This document shows, one piece after another, positions 9,830 through 19,684 of a stretch of 32,796 nucleotides of DNA. This DNA comes from Welwitschia mirabilis (Eukaryota > Gnetophyta > Gnetopsida > Welwitschiales): the NCBI GenBank assembly GCA_051453625.1, contig JBOZIK010000001.1, forward strand, positions 60,682,936-60,715,731, in the 5' to 3' direction. Within the stretch, counting starts at the first letter, position 1. Each line of letters begins with the position of its first letter. The translations under genes and the position numbers were made by a program. The notes beneath the pieces are model-generated. The model was not told the origin of the DNA. It saw nothing but the letters and a program-made list of their open reading frames with translations, and did no database searches.

Positions 9830-11209
9830 ACAAGACCTGAAATGGTAGTTGAAGAAGATGACCGCTAATTCGTCATTCCAAAAGTAAATCCTTCTAAAAT
9901 GTAAATNNNNNNNNNNNNNNNNNNNNNNNNNNNNNNNNNNNNNNNNNNNNNNNNNNNNNNNNNNNNNNNNNNNNNNNNNNNNNNNNNNNNNNNNNNNNNN
10001 NNNNNNNNNNNNNNNNNNNNNNNNNNNNNNNNNNNNNNNNNNNNNNNNNNNNNNNNNNNNNNNNNNNNNNNNNNNNNNNNNNNNNNNNNNNNNNNNNNNN
10101 NNNNNNNNNNNNNNNNNNNNNNNNNNNNNNNNNNNNNNNNNNNNNNNNNNNNNNNNNNNNNNNNNNNNNNNNNNNNNNNNNNNNNNNNNNNNNNNNNNNN
10201 NNNNNNNNNNNNNNNNNNNNNNNNNNNNNNNNNNNNNNNNNNNNNNNNNNNNNNNNNNNNNNNNNNNNNNNNNNNNNNNNNNNNNNNNNNNNNNNNNNNN
10301 NNNNNNNNNNNNNNNNNNNNNNNNNNNNNNNNNNNNNNNNNNNNNNNNNNNNNNNNNNNNNNNNNNNNNNNNNNNNNNNNNNNNNNNNNNNNNNNNNNNN
10401 NNNNNNNNNNNNNNNNNNNNCCTTATAAAATGTAAATTGTACAATCTCAAAACAAGATTACAGGTGCAGTTTCTCCCAAGTCAAAAGTGCAGAGTAGAGA
10501 TAAAGTAATCATGCAATACTAGCAATCTTTCAGCATTTAACTTCATGGCATTTTTCATAACAGTTCTACTCTTGAAAGTTCTTAAAAAATTTGAAAGAAC
10601 AGTTCATGTAAGAGCCTAATGAATCATATGTTTACTCCTCCATCGTTAGCTAAAATACCATCAAGGTTTGTAATTCTTTCAACAAGATGAACTATAGGTG
10701 ACGTGTTTTTCATGTTATAGAAAATCATATTATGTTTTGAGGATTAAGAAAAATATAATATTAAGATGGAGTCAAATCAATTATGACTATTTCTCTCTAA
10801 GAAATACATTTTTCTAAGATAAGAATTTGGAAACAGCTGCAAGATTCCATTGCCATCTAAAAATAGCAAACTTTTAAAGTTAATAGTAAGCACTTCTCAA
10901 TTTGATTTTCCAACTGGAAAGTTCAACACTTATCATCAAATGTGAAAGTTTTTATTTCAATATTAAATATCTAGATTCACTTTAATATACAGGTTAGACT
11001 TTTCTCTTCTTGGTTTCATGATAATAACATGCATTTTCCACTAAGCATGCAACAAAAACTAATTTCTTTAATTATTTTGAATTTTTATAAGATATTAAAT
11101 ACAAAATTGGAAATTTGTCTTTGATAAAAGATTTGTAAATGATCTGTAAATGATTTGCAAAATATAAGTAAATTTGCATAATTTTGATCTAATGGCATAC
11201 ATCTTTTCA
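9830..11209 (-). mobile_element. Copia copy B: block downstream of pol, probable 3' LTR/UTR
   Basis: Homologous along its length to 1890-3000, with many transitions and small indels. It includes the matching start at 11208-11209 next to a decayed polypurine tract, and the phrase catgtaagagcctaatgaatc (about 10606-10626). It carries a 514-N run at 9907-10420 which, by comparison with copy A, interrupts otherwise continuous homology. Confidence 0.5.
9907..10420. other. Assembly gap, 514 N
   Basis: Seventeen bases before the gap (9890-9906) recur after it (10421-10437) with one mismatch. Overlaying them restores homology to copy A with no missing bases. An open frame reported across this gap would be an artefact. 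Confidence 0.9.
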
Positions 11210-11379
11210 ATTACTCTGTTGACATTAAGGTCATAATCATATAGATCAAACACATACCAAATAGGAATTTGAAGAACACATAATAACTACAATTTGAACA
11301 AGAATTTCCTACCCTTGTATAGTTGAGGCAGCCTTGACTTTACCATGTGTGTTATTATGATGTCTCTCTCTTGACCTTA

Positions 11380-12840
11380 ATCTCAAGGATATTGAGTTTC
11401 TCCCTTAGATCTTGAAATCTTGTCTTATCCAATATTTTATTAAAGAAATTAGCTAGCTACAAATTTGAAGGACAATAGTCAAGAATTAGAATCTCATCTT
11501 CAATTACATTTTAAACAAAATGGAATTTTACATCAATGTGTTTGGTTCTTGCATGCATTATAGGATTCTTAGACATTACAATGGAAGAAACACTATGATA
11601 TAATAAATGTATAGGGTTTTGAATAGAAATGATAAAGTCCTCAAGTAATTTGTCAAATCAAGTCAATTATCAACATGCAATATGGATGCCCATATATTTA
11701 GCCTTGGTAGTAAAAAGAGACACAAAAGATTGTTTTTTTCTTACCCATGGAAAAAGGCTTCCACCAAGAAGCATTGCATATCTTATTGTGCTCTTTCAAT
11801 CATCAAGACTGCCTATCCAATCTGCATCCACATAACCAATAAGTTGGGTGTTGTTATTAGCCTTATAAATAAACCAAAATATAATGTGCCTTTAACATAA
11901 TACAATATTCTTTTAATAAAATCAAGATAAGGCTTTCTTAGATAAGTCATCAATCTAGACATCAAGCTAATGCCATATTCAATGTTAACATGAGTTGTAG
12001 TTAGATATATCAAGCTTCGTATCATAGATCTATAGATGTTCTCATTAATGTCATCTCCTTAATGTCTCTCTTGATTTTGTGATTGGTTGGTAACAAATTA
12101 GAGATGATTTTGCATTCCTAGATGTCAACCTTTTTCAACATATCAAAAGCATATTTACCTTGATTCAAGAATATGCCTCTTGGAAAATAGTATGAGAGTT
12201 GATCAATGTCTATAATTTCAAACTCTCTTTTCATGTCAAGCTTGAATTTTTCAATTAACTTCTTATCTGTGTCATCAAAGGCTATATCATCAACATAGAT
12301 CAAGACAAAAATTGAATTACCTTTGTTGGNNNNNNNNNNNNNNNNNNNNNNNNNNNNNNNNNNNNNNNNNNNNNNNNNNNNNNNNNNNNNNNNNNNNNNN
12401 NNNNNNNNNNNNNNNNNNNNNNNNNNNNNTCAACATAGATCAAGACAAAAATTGAATTACCTTTGTTTGTTTTCTTATATCAAGTGTTTTCAGAATTAAA
12501 TTTCTTATAATTATGATTTTATAAATAAGAATTAAGTCTATAAAACCATACCTTTCGAGCTTGTTTCAAATCATACAAAGCCTTCTTCAATAAGTAAACA
12601 TGACTTTTGATACCTTATTTCACAAAACCTTGGGGTTGTGAGATGTACACCTCTTCTTTAAGAAACCCATTTAGGAATGTAGATTTAACATTCATCTATG
12701 GAATAGTCATATGATTTTTGGAAGCATATGCAAGAAAGGCTCTCACTAATTCAAGGCATGCTATAGGAGCATATCTTTCTTCATAATCCATGCCTGCTTC
12801 ATGCACATAACCAAGAGCAATAAGACGAGCCTTATATGTG
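11380..12840 (-). pseudogene. Copia copy B: reverse transcriptase and RNase H remnant
   Basis: Same order and sequence family as copy A at 3180-4560. On the minus strand: a stop then MNVKSTFLNG (about 12670-12715, Asn in place of the catalytic Asp as in copy A); EEVYISQPQGF; the catalytic IYVDD followed by TDKKLIEKFKLDMKREFEI (12200-12303); GIFLNQGKYAFDMLKK; then YVKGTLYFGLF (about 11870-11910) and RNase H fragments down to about 11400. Homology to copy A stops at about 12838, so gag, integrase and the first part of reverse transcriptase are missing. The stop before MNVK is consistent with CAG to TAG. Confidence 0.85.
12290..12469. repeat. 40-bp direct repeat across the 12330-12429 gap
   Basis: 12290-12329 and 12430-12469 match at 39 of 40 positions on either side of a gap of exactly 100 N inside the reverse transcriptase remnant. 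They encode the same residues around IYVDD, and copy A has this sequence once. Confidence 0.9.
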
Positions 12841-12978
12841 GCATTTTCTTTTGTTTACCCTATTTAAGCACTATTTTCCCCTCTTTTATCTTCCTTCCTT
12901 TTTTAATAATATTACCTAATAGATACAGTGGAACTTAGGATCAAATTTTACTTCATTCTTTATTATCATTTATATATT

Positions 12979-13285
12979 CACTATTAGAAATAAAGGCTTT
13001 TAAGGCATTTATTTTAATAAAAGCATTATGTATAAAGATTTTTAATGTGTTTATTAAAATAAACACCTTAAAAAAAGCTAATGAAAATCTTTCTAAGGTG
13101 GTTTTCTTAAAAAAAAGCCTTAAAAAGCCCTTTTGAATTCTTTTTAAGGCATTTGTAAAATGAACGCCTTAATAATACGACATATATTATGATAAATGCC
13201 TTAAGTATTTCAAGTTGTTAAGGTGTTTATTAAAATAAATGCCTTAAATAATTTAAGGTGTTTGGAACAAGAACATCTTAATCTT
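12979..13285. mobile_element. CACTA (En/Spm-type) terminus with subterminal palindromes
   Basis: The sequence cactattagaaataaaggc at 12979 matches the terminal inverted repeat style of plant CACTA elements (CACTACTAGAAAAA). It is followed by six degenerate copies of a palindrome whose half-site is AAGGYGTTTATT and whose other half is AATAAAYRCCTT, at about 12999-13026, 13041-13071, 13092-13118, 13142-13171, 13217-13247 and 13251-13280. Subterminal repeat clusters are where CACTA transposases bind. No opposite terminus (TTTCTAATAGTG or similar) or transposase gene was found, so this is an end fragment, or the other end lies outside the window. Confidence 0.65.
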
Positions 13286-14529
13286 TTAGGAATATACTTT
13301 TTAAAATATTCTTGACATGCTTATTAGGCCTTGTTCCCTCTTCACAATTCTTCCATGCATGATCCTGCCACTTCCTTTGCCTCGCCATCAGCATCTATAT
13401 CTGAATCTACAACTGAATTAAAAGGATCATAAAAGAAATCTTTCATAAAGCATAGAAGCATTATTTTTTAAACCTATTCTTGAATCCAACGGAATCATCT
13501 TGTTCTATAAAAATCATGTCTTAGAGTACTACCATGTTTCTCAACACTACAAACCTTAAAGCCTTTGGCAACTAGATTTTCAAACTGAGATGTGGGTTAT
13601 ATCCACCAGCTTCTCTTTGAATATTTTCTAAGTTTATTATTTTGCTATTTAACACACCTTTTCACTATTCTCTAACAAGTTTGGAAATTTGATAAACAAA
13701 CTTCATTTGTAAAAATTTGTTGCCTTTTCAAATTCTATAAATTTTCCTTTTCTATGTTGTTTTTCTTATGAATTCAAAGTATCTACTATGTTATTCTTTT
13801 TTATTTCTATTTTTTCTCATCATTTTTAGATTTATCATTCTTTACTCTATACTATAGTTATTTAATTTCACTTGCATTATTTTTCCTTTGCTAAACGGCT
13901 GTAATCCCTTTCCATTTCATATATATTCTAATATTTTAGAGATACACTCTATAGATATTACTATTTTATTACCATTATCCATTTTGCTTTTTTGAATGAC
14001 CTTATTTTTGCGTGTTCAAAAACTTCCTTTAATTTACTCTTCTTCTGTGTTCCTACAAAGGATTTTTTCCCTTTCTTGCTGTTTGTGATCATTAACGTTT
14101 ATGAGTTATTAGCTAAATGTGTAAAACATAAATTATCATTTATGCTTATCACAATTTTGATGAATGAGTCTTTGGCCTCTTTCAGTTTGTAAGGGATATT
14201 GCAAATCAAACAGTAAATGATGCAGAAAGTGCTATCTTCTGATATTGGAAATTCTAATCTTGATCATATTCATAGAACTAGAGATTGAAGAGCTTGTATT
14301 GTGTAAAGCATGCACAAATAACCATGAGAGCTCCTTTTAAGAAAAATAGAGACAAGAACTCCTTTTGTTTATTTTGAGAGTAAGGACTATCTTCACTATA
14401 GTAACCAAGAGCTTTTGAGAGAAATAGAGTTATTAAAAGTACATCAACATCATATAGTATTTGTCATTGGGAGAAATACTTTTGTTTGATTTGAGCTACT
14501 AAGATATAGCTTGTATAGGAAGAATATGA
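13286..14529. other. AT-rich sequence, no recognisable gene
   Basis: A short Ser-rich plus-strand frame near 13350-13430 (SASISESTTELKGS) looks coding-like but matches nothing I know. The remainder is T-rich with many stops. It could be internal to the CACTA element. Confidence 0.4.
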
Positions 14530-14902
14530 AATCTTAAAAGAAAAATTGACAAAGTAGTATCAACAAGAGAGGTATTGTCATCAGTTTCCATATCAGAGGA
14601 CGGTTTTGCATTCAGAGACACTAAAATTTGCAATCACTCTAGTGTTATTAAGGTATTATCTAGATTAATATCCTTTTCACTCTCACAGAACTAGGGAAGA
14701 TAAACTAGAGTAGTTGATGATGTAGTAACTTATCCTTTTTGTGGGAAGGTCATACATGAACATAGTGAACAGAAAGAAGATGTTGTGCCTTACATTATCT
14801 ATGTGGTCAAGGAAAAAAGACCCAAAGTGAAACACCATTATAAAGTAGAAGCCATGAATGCACTAGTTTGTTCATATTATGACTTACTTTCATTCATTCA
14901 CT
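14530..14902 (+). pseudogene. Unidentified coding-like remnant
   Basis: The plus strand holds one frame for about 124 codons with only two stops (TAG at 14692 and TAA at 14701), unusual in this AT-rich DNA. Visible segments are RKIDKVVSTREVLSSVS, FAFRDTKICNHSSVIKVL, and after the stops DDVVTYPFCGKVIHEHSEQ, EDVVPYIIYVVKEKRPKVK and YKVEAMNALVCSYYD, ending at a TGA. The composition, with charged residues plus Cys and His, is protein-like. I do not recognise the family and propose no function. It could be an exon of a dead host gene or captured sequence. It has no visible splice sites that I trust. Confidence 0.4.
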
Positions 14903-16086
14903 GAACAGTTTATCTTATACTTTTTCCACTCTTAATTTGGGTTATTGAAATCATGTTGAGCACTTTTTCTAGTCTTATGCTAGTTTATTTGGAAATATTT
15001 TTGGGCTGATTGTGACCGATGAGAGTTTTAGGGTTAATGACAAATGCATCATACATTCTTAATCTAGGTTGTAAGATGCTTGTTAATAATTCAAAGGTTG
15101 CATGGCATGCAATGTACTTCTTTTTGGGATTAAATTCAAAGAAAGATTGTGGATTTGTCGAATTTCCTTAGATGTACTCTACTTCCAACAAGAACAACCC
15201 TTAGAGGTATTACTTGAGAGATGTGGAGGTAAAGATTTTCTATATCATAAGATATTTGACATGTCAATATTTTGATAAAGATTATTATTAGTTGATGAAT
15301 TAATGTGCAGAGAATTGTCAAAGGAATGAATGGATTGTAAGTTGTACACCAAGCAATATGGTCAATAATCACCTATGTAGAATGTCCATTAGAGAATGAA
15401 ATAACTCTTATTTAAATCATTTATTATGTTTTAAATGTAGGGATTCAAGGTATTCATAACATAATGAGTTTTATGTCTATAAAATTCAAGGCCTATAAAA
15501 TGAAATTTATCTTTATAACCCAAGGTAAAAAATTCACAAATATGAAACACAAGTTGTACTTAGGAAACAAATTTCTAGAAAACTAAAAGTGTAATCTGTT
15601 CATCTATAGTTTGAATCTGATGAAACAAATACTGGCTATCTCATCCAGAATTGATTTTGAAGTTATTAGATTGAATAAAAGAAAGAGTCCATAACACCAA
15701 GTAGAGATTAAAAAAATGAAAATAATTCAAAATATCCCTTTCTTAATAAGGACAGTGCAAAATGAAGTCTCTACAATGATCAACATTCAACACATGGAAA
15801 GCACCCAAAGAGGTTAAATTAGTAAACATCCTATTCTGAAGCAGTGGGTGTTCAACCATAACATACAAATCCCATCCAAAGCATAAACAAATGATCAGCA
15901 TTATTATGAAGAGATGTGTCAATAGGAATCTTGCAATCTAAACTGCTTTCTTTGAAGGTGATCACAAAGAGTAGCTCAATCTTTAGGCATAACAAGAGGT
16001 AAAATCTCATTCCATAATCCACCATTATATTTAATCTTCAATAGCCTTTGTAGTATGTTAGTGTTATATTCAAATCCTCATCCTGA
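14903..16086. other. No recognisable gene
   Basis: Short open frames exist on both strands (for example 15136-15372 minus), but none shows a domain I can name. The segment just below 16087 may continue the unidentified minus-strand frame described next. Confidence 0.4.
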
Positions 16087-16560
16087 TTACTTCCCATCAA
16101 TGTTACAACACCAACATTCTATTAGTAATAATTCTTGAGGAGCTAACACATAATTTCTAAATTTGCTAGAAAATCCCATTATATTTGGAGTATTCTTGAG
16201 GCTTAATTCATCTGCAAATAGCATCGAAGTCCCATTTATTATTGTTTTCTTACTCTGCTTGACTACATCCATATGAATTTCTTGCTAAAAATTACTTCTT
16301 TTCATTAATCTACATTCAGTTGCTTCTCTGGCCTAAGGCGAAAGATGACTTTTATGGATTTTATAATTAATAGCAGGTTGACTAGCTATTTCTTTTTTAT
16401 TTTGACTTAGAAAAGATGTAAGATCTGCATTTTGAATGTTATTCTTGATAGATGATCCAACTACCTTTTCCCTAAGGTCTTTCATTCCACCTGTCTTCAT
16501 AATGGAAATATCAGAATTCTAGAGTTTCAATTTGCTAGATAGTTGTTCCTAGTATTCTCT
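16087..16560 (-). pseudogene. Unidentified minus-strand coding-like remnant
   Basis: The minus strand stays in one frame for about 155 codons with only four stops, all TAG. Segments include MKTGGMKDLREKVVGSSIK, NADLTSFLSQNKKEIASQP, AREATECRLMKRSN, MDVVKQSKKTIINGTSMLFA (16210-16272) and FSSKFRNYVLAPQELLL. It is hydrophilic and Lys/Ser-rich with no membrane segments. All-TAG stops fit CAG (Gln) codons lost by C-to-T. The protein is not one I recognise. It lies on the same strand as the host-gene fragments at 17663-19200 and may be a further piece of that group. Confidence 0.4.
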
Positions 16561-17054
16561 ATTTTTTATTAGATAATGAAATAGCACATATTTAACATAA
16601 GAGGCAGAACACCTAGTAGATTAATGATTTAATGGTGTATGCAAATTTTTAGTATTTTCCTTTTATATGACTTATGTACACAACTTCAAGATCACTTTGC
16701 CTTATCATTCAACGAACATCTAAATGGTTCAGTTCTTTCATCTAGCCCTTGTTCTTCCAAAAGAAATAGATAAATAATAAGGTTATAAATGCTTATGATT
16801 TTATTTATCATTCAAGCTATAATGCTAAACAGTCCCTTTAGGAAATCCAAGATGTAGTGCATTTGCCTACAAAGCAACATTGTAGTATCCTATTGTAGTA
16901 TTTCATAGAATGATGAGCTTGATTTTCTTATGGTATCCACCTAGTAGATTCTATGCTAATGGGTGAATAGCTTGCATCACCTTGATATGTTCACATCATA
17001 TGGCACTATAACAGGAAAAACTGCTAATAACAAGAATGATAAAATCATCTGTGA

Positions 17055-17260
17055 GAAGTTCCATACTCATTCTTAATTCATCTTTCTTATGCAAAATCAA
17101 GTTTTTTNNNNNNNNNNNNNNNNNNNNNNNNNNNNNNNNNNNNNNNNNNNNNNNNNNNNNNNNNNNNNNNNNNNNNNNNNNNNNNNNNNNNNNNNNNNNN
17201 NNNNNNNGAAGTTCCATACTCATTCTTAATTCATCTTTCTTATGCAAAATTGTTTTTTTT
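17055..17260. repeat. Direct repeat across the 17108-17207 gap
   Basis: About 47 bases beginning gaagttccatactcattc at 17055 recur at 17208 on the other side of a gap of exactly 100 N, diverging only in the following T-run. This is a probable contig overlap broken at a homopolymer. Confidence 0.9.
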
Positions 17261-17309
17261 TTTGTTGCAATCCATGTATCATAATATGAAGGAAGAATTA
17301 CCTAGAAAT

Positions 17310-17500
17310 TTTAGATGTTAAGCCGATCATACATCATATGTAAAGATGAAAATATTCTGCATAAGAACAAAGGAAGTGCATAGTTAGGAAACACTATAAT
17401 GTCTGCTTGTTTAAGTGCATTGGACAACACACTGATTCTACCATTCCATCCATTTGAAGTATATAAATCAAGATGCTTAGTCAAGATGTCTTTGAAGTAG
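17310..17500 (-). other. Short unassigned open stretch
   Basis: The minus strand is open for about 62 codons and reads KHLDLYTSNGWNGRISVL then ALKQADIIVFPN. It has no recognised family. It lies just beyond the aminotransferase remnant on the same strand, so it could be a further captured fragment or chance. Confidence 0.25.
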
Positions 17501-17662
17501 AAAAGCTTTATCCTGTAAAAGAATTACTCAATAAACTTAAGAAATGTGGGTTGAAACCTAGGTGACCTCTAATGGTAATGGAATAGCAAGCAGGTTCTTG
17601 GCGGTTAAAAGCCTCTATATGTCTTAATCAATTTGGCCTCTAAAATACTTTTCTTCAACATT

Positions 17663-17998
17663 TTAGGAAGGATTTTGTCCCTTTATACTAATAAGAGGAT
17701 CATCCATGGAACTAAAAGTAGATGTGTCTACCGCCTCATTTATGAATTCTATTTCAAGGTTGAGCTTCATTATGGTAAAAGGCATAGTCACGAGGGATCT
17801 CATAGATTTGTCAATAAGGATTATGTAAAACCCTCCACTGCTATCAATTGCATCACATAGAGTTTGAACCTTCATGAAATTATTCTTTTTCATCTCTTTC
17901 AAGTCTAAGTCTATGGAGGAATTTTCATGATGATTAATTGAAATCTCTATAAGAATTCCATAATTAGTTTGTAAATGTTTTTCCTCATGAAAAGACAT
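17663..17998 (-). pseudogene. Phosphoserine aminotransferase, C-terminal fragment
   Basis: Phosphoserine aminotransferase is the PLP enzyme of the plastid phosphorylated serine pathway. It makes 3-phosphoserine from 3-phosphohydroxypyruvate and glutamate. On the minus strand: YGILIEI, where the family has CYGIYM; LKEMKKNNFMKVQTLCDAIDSSGGFY, a clear match to the family's EKKN-KKA-LYDAIDSSGGFY (split here by degenerate residues); then RSLVTMPFT and LEIEFINEA, matching RSLMNVPFT and LEKEFIKEA. The expected KGHRSVGG end is only faintly visible as IKGQNPS before a stop. About 110 codons of a roughly 430-residue precursor remain. The PLP-lysine half is absent, so it is non-functional. The segment abuts the TM9SF remnant upstream on the same strand. 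Confidence 0.75.
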
Positions 17999-18073
17999 TT
18001 CCTACTTCTTAAAGTAAGTATTCTAAAAAGAATTTAATGGACTATGTAGCTATGCAGTAGTATGCATTTTTTT

Positions 18074-18873
18074 CTACAAGAAGATGTATAACACCTGGAA
18101 GTTCAAATTGTTTGACATTATAAAGAAGAGTTCTATAAGAAGGATGTCAAAGGATAATGCTTCTATCCTAAGAATAAGTAGCCAAGATGGATACTTTTTG
18201 GATGAAATCATCGTAAGAGCCTGATTGCACATAGGATACTGATCCTCTGATGCTTTAGATCTCAAATATCCTTCTAACATAGTCAAAGGTATAGAGATAC
18301 AAAACCAAAGTATCAAAAGCACTATGATCAATGAAATAGGTATGGCTCTAGTAATCTCTATGATCTTCACCATTGAGTGTTCTTCATAGCCTTATAACAA
18401 CATTACTAAAACACAAATAAGGTCTAAATTCACTAGAGCCTAAAAACATTTCCAATAACAAGCTTTTATCTTAAAAGTTCCTCCATCATATATGACTCTT
18501 AGTCAAGCTCTTTGTAACAAGTAAGATCATGCCTTACTATCCTAAGTAAAATTATAAGCAAAATCCTAATAGGATGAGTAATAACCATGAGTGAATTAAG
18601 GATTAAAAACTAGTGTATCCTAGACCTTTTTTTTTCAATAGGCATCCCATCTTGGCTACTAATGAATGTTAGTCTCAATAAATAAAACCTCATATGAGAA
18701 TGAAATGGGTTGTTATGCCTTTAGTGACTAATAAGGCCCATGACTTGAGGGGCTATAATCTATAACCTTATGGTAATTATCATACATTTTAAGCTTTGAT
18801 TCCTCCTTAATATTATGTAAATAGCTACAAAAAACAACTTTAAAACCAACAACCATGTGTCTATAATTATATC
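18074..18873 (-). pseudogene. TM9SF/nonaspanin (endomembrane protein 70) pseudogene
   Basis: TM9SF proteins are nine-span membrane proteins of the Golgi and endosomes, usually 590-660 residues. The minus strand keeps the family order. Lumenal part: VGFKVV, then SFSYEVLFIETNI, two stops and PRWDAY (about 18640-18862). First cytosolic segment: IVRHDLTCYKELD, MEELL and KLVIGNVFRL (about 18435-18550). Then RAIPISLIIVLLILWFCIS with PLT (about 18270-18350) and KYPSWLL then LSFDILLIELFFIM (about 18115-18197), matching KYPSWLLVLGAGTLPFGTLFIELFFIM. About 150 residues between GNVF and RAIPIS and all later membrane spans are missing. Several stops sit at expected Trp codons. No introns are evident in the retained part. 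Confidence 0.8.
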
Positions 18874-18904
18874 CATCATTGTTAACCTCTTAAGGCATTC
18901 CATC

Positions 18905-19200
18905 TTGCACATTCCCTATTTTAATTGAGCTAGCCACAAGTAGTAAGATGCAGCCTTAAACTCTATCAATTTGTTTGCAAACATTTGAATTCCTTGATAA
19001 TTCCAATAGGAATACCACTGCCTACTTACTCTTTGCCAATGAGAAAACTGCACATTGTATAGCTCTAGTTTCTACTATTTCATTCCTATTTTTATTAGTT
19101 TAGTAATAATACTTTGTAAAATTAAAAGGGTCATCTTCTTGATATTCCCTTTACTACAAATCAAAAGATGTATAAGAAGAGGAATAAGTCCTCCTGCATA
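18905..19200 (-). pseudogene. U-box/ARM-repeat E3 ligase-like fragment
   Basis: The minus strand opens with an ARM-repeat helix pair, YAGGLIPLLIHLL (19162-19200). After a frameshift it reads NEIVETRAIQCAVFSLAKSK, then FLLELSRNSNVCKQIDRV, a stop where Gln is expected, and GCILLLV (about 18920-19090). This matches the ARM region of plant U-box proteins of the PUB43/44 type (LLLELSK, CEKIGKVQGCILLLVT). Such proteins are ubiquitin ligases whose ARM repeats bind partners. Neither the U-box nor the other repeats are visible. The fragment runs into the TM9SF remnant at about 18875-18905 with no recognisable intergenic sequence. Confidence 0.6.
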
Positions 19201-19684
19201 GATCCAATCTTAGTGGATAAGATTCCTCTTGCTTAATGCTTGCTAACTCAAATAACTCATGTTTTATGATTGACCATTTAAAATTTAAGAATGCATCTAC
19301 CCTAAAGATGTGAATGAATGTTGTCCTAAAGGATGTACTTGTGGAGGTGAAGTGCCCAATGGTAAAAGATAAATAGGTGCTTAACAAAGTGATAAAAAGG
19401 CAAATGCAAGCTTAAATAGTCCATACATACTTTAGTATTTTAGAAGGTAATGTAGGTTATATAACAATTATGAAAATAAGTAGTCTTATGAATAATAATA
19501 TATGATTGGCACTAATGCAATATTATTTTGCAAAACTCTATGTGCTTCTTCTTTTAAAGAATCATAACAATTAACATATACAAGAATTTTCTATTATAAC
19601 TACATAGGTTGATCATTCTGCTTATTTACAAACACTTTTGGATCCTTTCAAGTAATAGTTGTGAGTTACTTAAGTTCTTCTTTA
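19201..19684. other. No secure gene
   Basis: A minus-strand open frame at 19154-19387 contains KHELFELASIKQEESYPL, which could be more of the U-box/ARM gene in another frame. I cannot confirm it. The rest shows nothing I recognise. Earlier parts of the Athila pol would be expected to the left of 19685 but are not readable. Confidence 0.35.

Noticed and set aside
9773-10450. A 225-codon open frame on the minus strand
   Set aside because: Nearly all of it is N; the open frame exists only because the gap has no stops.
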